The notes under the pieces: generated by a model | What the model saw: only the letters and a program-made list of their open reading frames with translations | Database searches by the model: none | What the model was told of the DNA's origin: nothing | Position numbers and translations under genes: made by a program | Assembly: GCF_014805685.1 (NCBI RefSeq) | Contig: NC_060886.1 | Coordinates: forward strand, 21,507,608-21,571,607 | Source: Silurus meridionalis | Taxonomy: Eukaryota > Chordata > Actinopteri > Siluriformes > Siluridae | Length of the DNA: 64,000 nucleotides | Direction: 5' to 3' | In this document: positions 55,201 through 62,700 of the stretch, one piece after another | Layout of the letters: the number at the start of each line of letters is the position of its first letter | Position numbering within the stretch: the first letter of the stretch is position 1

Positions 55201-58118
55201 GGCTGTGCTTTCATCTTCCAACGCACTGTGCTAAAATAACAATTAGACGTGCAGGCTGAGCATCATGGCAGCGTCATGGCTCAGTTCTACACTGGCATGG
55301 CTGTTGTCAGTCTGGGCACAAGGCGTTTGGCTTTGAGATGGGCACACCGCCTAGCCAGATGGTTAGCAAGAGCAGCACACTATGTTGCTATGCAGCCGCA
55401 ATATCGGCATGATGACTGAATTATGGTTTTATGTGGAACTGAGGCTCCAGATTTGCATGGAGCCATATAATGAGGTCAAAAGGATGGTGGATTAAAACCT
55501 TTTTAAATACACTCTGCTGTGTGCCACTGGCGGCCCCAGACTCAACAACACCAGGGTGCTAATCCCAATTGGCAGAAAAAAACACGGCACTCTGCATACT
55601 GTAGGATTACAAGCGTCTAGACTTACCCTGCGGCAGGCCGTCCCACACTTCCAGCCAGTCATACTTGCACTCGCCCTCTGAGCCTTGCAGCGGGTCATTT
55701 TCCAGGTCAAAGGTCAGGAAGGTGAGTGTTACCTCCATGTAGGGAGGGACAATGATGATGAAGGTGCACTCCAAGTTGTGAGGGTACTTGTCAGGGAAAC
55801 CAGGTGACTCGATCATGCCTGATGGACTGGTGAAGTTCCTGGAGCAGTCAGAACCTAAAAACACAGGAGATAACTGGGGTTAAAGAACAACAGAACACAC
55901 AGTGGAGATTATACACACTCACTGCTGCGATAATCTAAGTGCCGACTGCTAAGTGTATCCATTACATGCACATACAGTCACACAAAAGCATAGGTCGACA
56001 GTAAGGGAGTGATCTGCCTGATGGAACACATTGAAGCCTGTGAATATTAGATCATTCATCACAGCCTAGCATTCAATAAACGCTGAAAAATGCTCCATCT
56101 GCAAAAAAGCTAAACGACAGTAATATCCTGACCTTGGAGCTGTTGTCAATACTCACTCGCTGCCTGCATAGAGAGCCTGCTGCAGCGCAGACTCTTAGTC
56201 ACTGATAATACTGACACTTTTACAGAAATGGAAAAAATATACTTTTGCTCCCCATTGCTTTTTGTGTTTTTTTTTGTTCACAGTTTGGGCTTATTAGCTT
56301 GTTGATGCTAAAATCTTCTTGTCTTATTCAGCTACAATATTATAGCCTCGTCGTTGAATCTAATATTTATTTATAAGTGGCTAAAGTCAAACACTTCAAC
56401 AAGATCTCTGAATTCAATTAATGTTTCAAATTGTAATATGTTAAAATAGAGAATCATATCACAACTAACAAACCATTTAAGCAATATTTACCATTTCGCT
56501 TATGATGCAACTAGTTCAAGTAGTTTATGTTTATGAATTACTTCATAGTTTAAGAAGTATTTATTAAGTTTTTATATGTAGAGACACTGACTGACTGTCT
56601 TACAGTCTTATCCATATGCATACTTCAGAATATGAGACCACCTGCCTTTTTTATACATAAGCACTCCTCTTTGTGAAGATAAAGGCAAAAAGTACAAAAT
56701 AAGTACACCTGCAGTGTTACTGTTTCAAACCCAGACAGCGGGCATTATTGGGGATCTGTTCTGAGTGCACCAGGATGCTTCAATGAAAGAGGTGTGACCG
56801 AATGCTACAGCAGAAATCTATGACTGTGTGATCAGTTCGCTTAGAGCAGGCAAGCGTGCATAGCGATTCTCTAATTCATATTTTATATCTCTGTTGTTTG
56901 TGTCTCTCGATGACCCCACCCCTGCTCTTTCCTTCCCCTTAGTATTCTTTCACTCCACTTTTTTGCCCTTTCCTCAGTGCAGAGCATGTTAAAGTAAAAC
57001 TGACTTTTCATTACAAGGAGATGGAGATAGCTAAACAACCAAACAAGCTGCCATCCCAAAGGAGGCACTCAGGGTCAGGCTGCACTCCCAATGCATCCTG
57101 GGTATTCAAATGTATGCCCAGTCATGCTTCACCTTTAACAGCTCTACACGTGTTCTACATGCCAACTCTTCTCCAGCTCTCGAAACACAGTGCCAGGTGG
57201 CACACCCCTCTGCTGACACACAGTCGCCACATTAAAACTAATGTGCACAGAAGGAGAAACACTCATGCATACACACAATATGATATTTCATAGGAGGTTT
57301 TAAATCTGTTAGTCATCTAATCGGGACACTGCCAAAATAGATGGAACTGATACATTGTTACTAAATCCGGAACTACCCATAACCTGGAAATCTGTTTCCT
57401 ATGGCATATCCATTAGTGATGACAAAATTTCCAATGTGATGCTGCTGTTAACAGTAAACAGTAAAAAATAAAAACATAAGCCTCAGATTTGTAGGTTGTG
57501 CTCAGTTTGTGCTTAACAAGAATCGTATCAGGCACTTCTGAAAAGTGCCTTGCCATATGGTCAATGTGAATAGTGCGCCTCATTCTAACTAACTTCAGCT
57601 TTTTCAAAATAGCAGTTATCCGATTGACTGATGACTTGTGACAATTCTGTAACAACTGTGTTTGAACAACCAATGCTCAGAATTATTTCCAGCTCCACCA
57701 ACATGTCCTATAATATTACATTATAATCAGTTCATAATATAGGATGGAAAATTTAAATTCAAAGATTTTTATAGTCAATATTGACCAAAAATTAAAATGA
57801 GGAGCATTCATAATTTACGCAATGATCAGTTACTAGTTACTCTCTCAAATGCTTAAAAGAAACTTAATATAAGTACTGTGTATCTATATGCATGTGGGCT
57901 GTTGACAGGAGCCTGAAATAGAAGTGTGAGCTCAGGAAGGGGGTAAATATCAGGGCATCAGAGAACAAACAGTCAGTAATTTCTTGCTCTTAACTCCTAA
58001 ATAACCGTAATGCTTTAACTATTTATACTTTGCTGGCCATCTGCAGGCCTGACAGCAACACGTGCAGCTTCACACAATACTCAGACTAAGAGGGTGCAAT
58101 AACTGCGCTATAAACAGT

Positions 58119-58189
<71 letters not shown>

Positions 58190-58208
58190 CTGCACCTGAA
58201 TTTTCATG

Positions 58209-58273
<65 letters not shown>

Positions 58274-59718
58274 CAAGGCTACCTCTTCCTCTCTCTGCAA
58301 TGAGCAGCCCAGTCCATACAGGGCTCCTGGCACCATGTGGAGATCAACAGAACTCTATATAAGGCTTTAGAGCAGGAGACAGTGGCCCAGAGTCTGAAGA
58401 CTTAGTGAGGGGTTACAGTCCTCCAGTGGGACAAGCCTAGACCTGTCCTAGACTCAAGTTTAACACATACACAGATGTACACGCCTCTTCACAGTGAGTT
58501 AATAGGGAGACTTGCTTATGTAAAGAACAAGACCGTCTGACCTTGATGTGGCCTACTGTGACACATTTACAGTTATAGTCACTGATTTAGCAGAATTTAG
58601 CTGGAAGCTTGTTGTTTTGATACTTGAAATCCAAACAAACCAATTATTCCCTTCCTTCAAAGCCACACCCATAAAACACTATCACAAACTGTAAATGAGC
58701 ATTTATTGCATGCCTCAACTGTTGATTTCCTCGCTGGAGAGCTGGTTTCTTCTGCTCAAGCTTTAGCCTGGAGTAAGAGATATGTTCAGAAACCCCAGCA
58801 TAGCCTCAACCATTTAGCAATTTTCTTACATGGAATCCTTGTGGGAAAATGTGTCTTAGTGTGACCCAAGATGACCTCCTTCGCCTACGTAGTCGGTGAG
58901 ACAGACAGTACAGAAGACCCTCGCTGTGTCTCTGTACTGTACTGCACTGTGTACGCTTGAGTAAACCTAACGCCATCAGCCTTTTGTCTGTACTCATTAA
59001 TTCATGTTTGTGAGCCTGGAAAAACTGGCAGCTCAGTGCACAGGGGGTTCTTTTCTGATCCACGGCAAAGAAGTGCCGTAACTGGGTCATGTGTTCGAAC
59101 CTGGGCTGTCTGTAGCTTTAGGGGGAAAGGGAGGGATTGTTATTGTAGAGCGCTGCTGGGTAGAACTGGAAACGATTGTCATGGATGAGTGAACTCTATG
59201 TGTGTTAGACAGATTCTCCTTGCCATATAATGTGTGCGAGTGAGTGTCTGGAGGGTGCTAGAGCTGGGAGTCGGCATTCATTCACATCTAAGCATTCGTG
59301 TCATGCTGATGCAGTAACATTCCACAATTCTGAACATTGTCTGCAGCAGAAATTATTACATAGACTTGAGCTCAAAGTGAAACCATTTTTTGACTAGGCT
59401 TGGAGACACAGTTCAGAGTAAAAGAAAAATTCAAACTTAGTCATCGTTACCAATCTTGAACTATAATAAGTAGTTGCTGTTGTGTGATGTGATCAGTAAG
59501 ACAGCACAGAGAAACCACCCGAGAGCATTATCACCATCAGTCAACAAGCTTTAATTTACAAAAGCACACGACACAGCCGAGTCCGGTCTGTACAGCCTGG
59601 GGAAGTGAAGGAGAGAAGGGGCAGCTGGGTGATATAGTAATAGCTGTGGGGAAGCTGGATAGTAAGAGCTCACTGGCTTTCCTTGGCACCTTACATCTAC
59701 TGTTCAAGCTACTTTCTT

Positions 59719-59749
<31 letters not shown>

Positions 59750-62700
59750 TTATTATTATTATTATTATTTCGGCTGCTCCCATTAGGGGTCGCCACAGCG
59801 GATCATCTGTCTCCATACCCCCCTGTGCTCTACATCTGCCTCTTTCACACCAACTACCTGCATGTCTTCCCTCACTACATCCATAAACCTTTTCCTTGGC
59901 CTTCCTCTTTTCCTCCTTCCTGGTGGCTCCATCCTCAGCACTCTCCTACTGATATACCCCAAGTTCCTCCTCTGCACATGTCCAAACCATCTTAATCTCG
60001 CCTCAATCTCACCTCATCACCAAAACGTCCTACATGCGCTGTCCCTCTAATAAATAAACAAATTCCTAAACTGTTCAAGCTCTCTAATAGTGAAAAACAA
60101 ATTGGTTAAGTTTCCCCAACAGTAGAACATAATTATATTCACAGTTGAGTAAACTATAGTGTGGTTTGTGAGGGAGTTTTAAAGGAACTCCACAGGGTCG
60201 AAAATTTAGGGCTGGTTTACATGTTGCAACTGCAAATCTGCAAACATGTACATGCAGGTATTCATATAGGTGTCTTTCAACATACAATACATAGCAAGAA
60301 TAAACTGAATGTACCAAGACTCATTATACAAACAATCAAATACCTATAGCATGGAAAAGAGTTAGAACAAGCAAAGCACTGAGACGTGTTAATATGTGAC
60401 AGTATTATACCAAATTCTGTTTTAGTATTGATTTCCATTTTCTGTGTACACCTTTAGATCCTTGCCTATGATCCCCACTTTGCCCTTTTATGGAAATGAT
60501 CTAAAGATGGAGCTTATAATTGCAACCCTCTTCAACCTACCCATTCTTTGATCTGCTCTGTCTTGTGTTAGCAATAGTTCTGGTTTGGATTAAGTCCCGA
60601 CTTTAACAATACCAGATATACTTTCAGACTTAACTAATCAGAATTTGTTTTACTCACAGCATCTCAGATTCATTCAACATGCAGGCTTTGGAAGTATGCC
60701 TGTGGGTTCCGCTGAGTTCCACTTACCCATAATACCATTCTCTGTGACTAGATGCAAACACATTTAGGTGTATCTTGCAGGAGTGTAAATCAGCCCTCAG
60801 GGAACAAAGAATGTCACAGAGAAGCTACTCTCCAGGGTACATCTTTTGTACCTTTCATTACCTGGAACAGTGAACGTAATGTGCTGTTAAACTACATTTA
60901 AGGACCAGAGACTGTGTGAGGGTACCTTTACAGTGAATGTACCTTGGGGAGCCAAAAAGGACCTGTCCAATATTTAACAGCTCCTTCAGGCCCTTTATTT
61001 ATCGTTTTTTTCCCCTTGCACTTGAAAAATATAAAACCTTGTAAATGGCAGGTTTTCATCAGAAAGCTGTTAGCTCACATGGGATTTTTCCACTGTAGGT
61101 GCTAATACAACACATTACAAATTGCTGTGTAATGACAGATAGGAGAGCCATCCAGGACCTCTGATGACAAAATGCAGGAACACAGAACCACTCAGTCCTG
61201 CTGCGAGACAGAACTTGGTGTGGCTGAAAGCAGTCTGAGAAGTAGCTGTCCTGCACTGACCTAGTCAGTGGAGTGGAGACAAAATTTCCTTTCCACAGAA
61301 GGAGGTAGTTTGATAGAGGCTTTTCCCCTATCAATCTGTGCCATGCTGGGCAGACACACCTCCAGGCTGTGTATTTACTCAAGATTTTTATCGCTGATGG
61401 AGATACTGGCCTGCTTCTGCCAACACATAGTCATGGTAAACAGTGCCCAGAGCCCATGCCTTAGCCCTTTTCTTCTTTCATTTGATTTGATTTTTGCTCA
61501 ATGCTTGCTTGTTTTTCTGTTTCTGCTTGTCTTTTTTTTTTGTCTTACCTTTCCTCAGGCTTGTTTTGCATCTCATAAAACATGGTTTGCCAGCACACTC
61601 TGGCAACAGGCTGGCGAGTTCAAATTAAACAGCAGCGGTTGCGGGAGGCACTCCACACATTATCAAATTGGGTTTTCCAGCACACACACGTTCAAATTCT
61701 ATAAATCTCTTTATCTTTGTGCTGAAATCCAGCATACACATTCTCCCACACACAATTTCACCCGAATCCTCTAAGGTGTTACAGAATTTTCTTAATGCCA
61801 TGGCAACCGCAAGCCTCCATATCCCACAGGCTTTCGTCATTATTGCTTGCTTAGGATGGAAAGCTTGTGACCTGCCGTTATGATAGCACTCATCCTGGCA
61901 TCTGTGATGCGTTCACTGAAGTACTCCTGTGCATCACTGACACTCTCAATCTAAGATCAGGGGACCTGTGATTGCATGTCGTTAGTTCTTCCTGAGAGAG
62001 GAAGTTACAGATTGTGCACTAGTGGTAAAGTGTGGATTTCACAGAGAGGATGGTATCAAGCACTAGAGAATGTTTGGCTGCTTTGCAATCTGTTAAGCTT
62101 CATCCAGGCTCTGGCCAGCTAGTTCCTAGCCAGTTTAGGCATTTTCAATGGCATATTCAAAAACTGGAAACAACAATGAGTGCTGCTCAAACTTCTGAAT
62201 ATTTATTTCAATGAGAATGAGGTGCATCAATAAGCATTGTATATTTATCTGACTAGCTTTCAACGATCAGACACTGGCCATAATGAAATTACTGATAGAA
62301 AGTTTCACCACTGATAATATGAAATCTAAAATGTTCTGCTGCAGACATCAATAACTGTGATGATTTTTGAAAAATATCAAATGGACTTACTCTATGAGTG
62401 TATATTGTTGCAGGAGCCAACTACAGTGCTGTTCATTTTTTATTAATACCAATTTAAACAAGAAAAAAATACTACTTAAACATTTATTACTATGCCATTA
62501 GCCAATTTAAAAAGCAATTCTTGTTATCTGGTAGAGTAGAAAAAGGGCCTTTGTGATTTTTGGTATCTGTTGTCAGGCGGCTTCTGTTTGAACTTGACAG
62601 CACATACACAGTAACACAGACAGACATTATGTCAGTAACACTAGTTCCCTTGCTTGCTTTAAAGCCTAGAGATCAGGATTCAATTAAAGAGGCATTCCTG

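Noticed and set aside
60780..60960. Region with repeated GGTAC words, similar in flavour to 1779-1870
   Set aside because: It may be an old transposon family, but the two stretches cannot be aligned convincingly by eye, so I did not call an element.
61268..61774. 168-residue plus-strand frame
   Set aside because: It lies opposite the a1-a2 intron and has no recognisable domain. It starts and ends in ordinary intron sequence.
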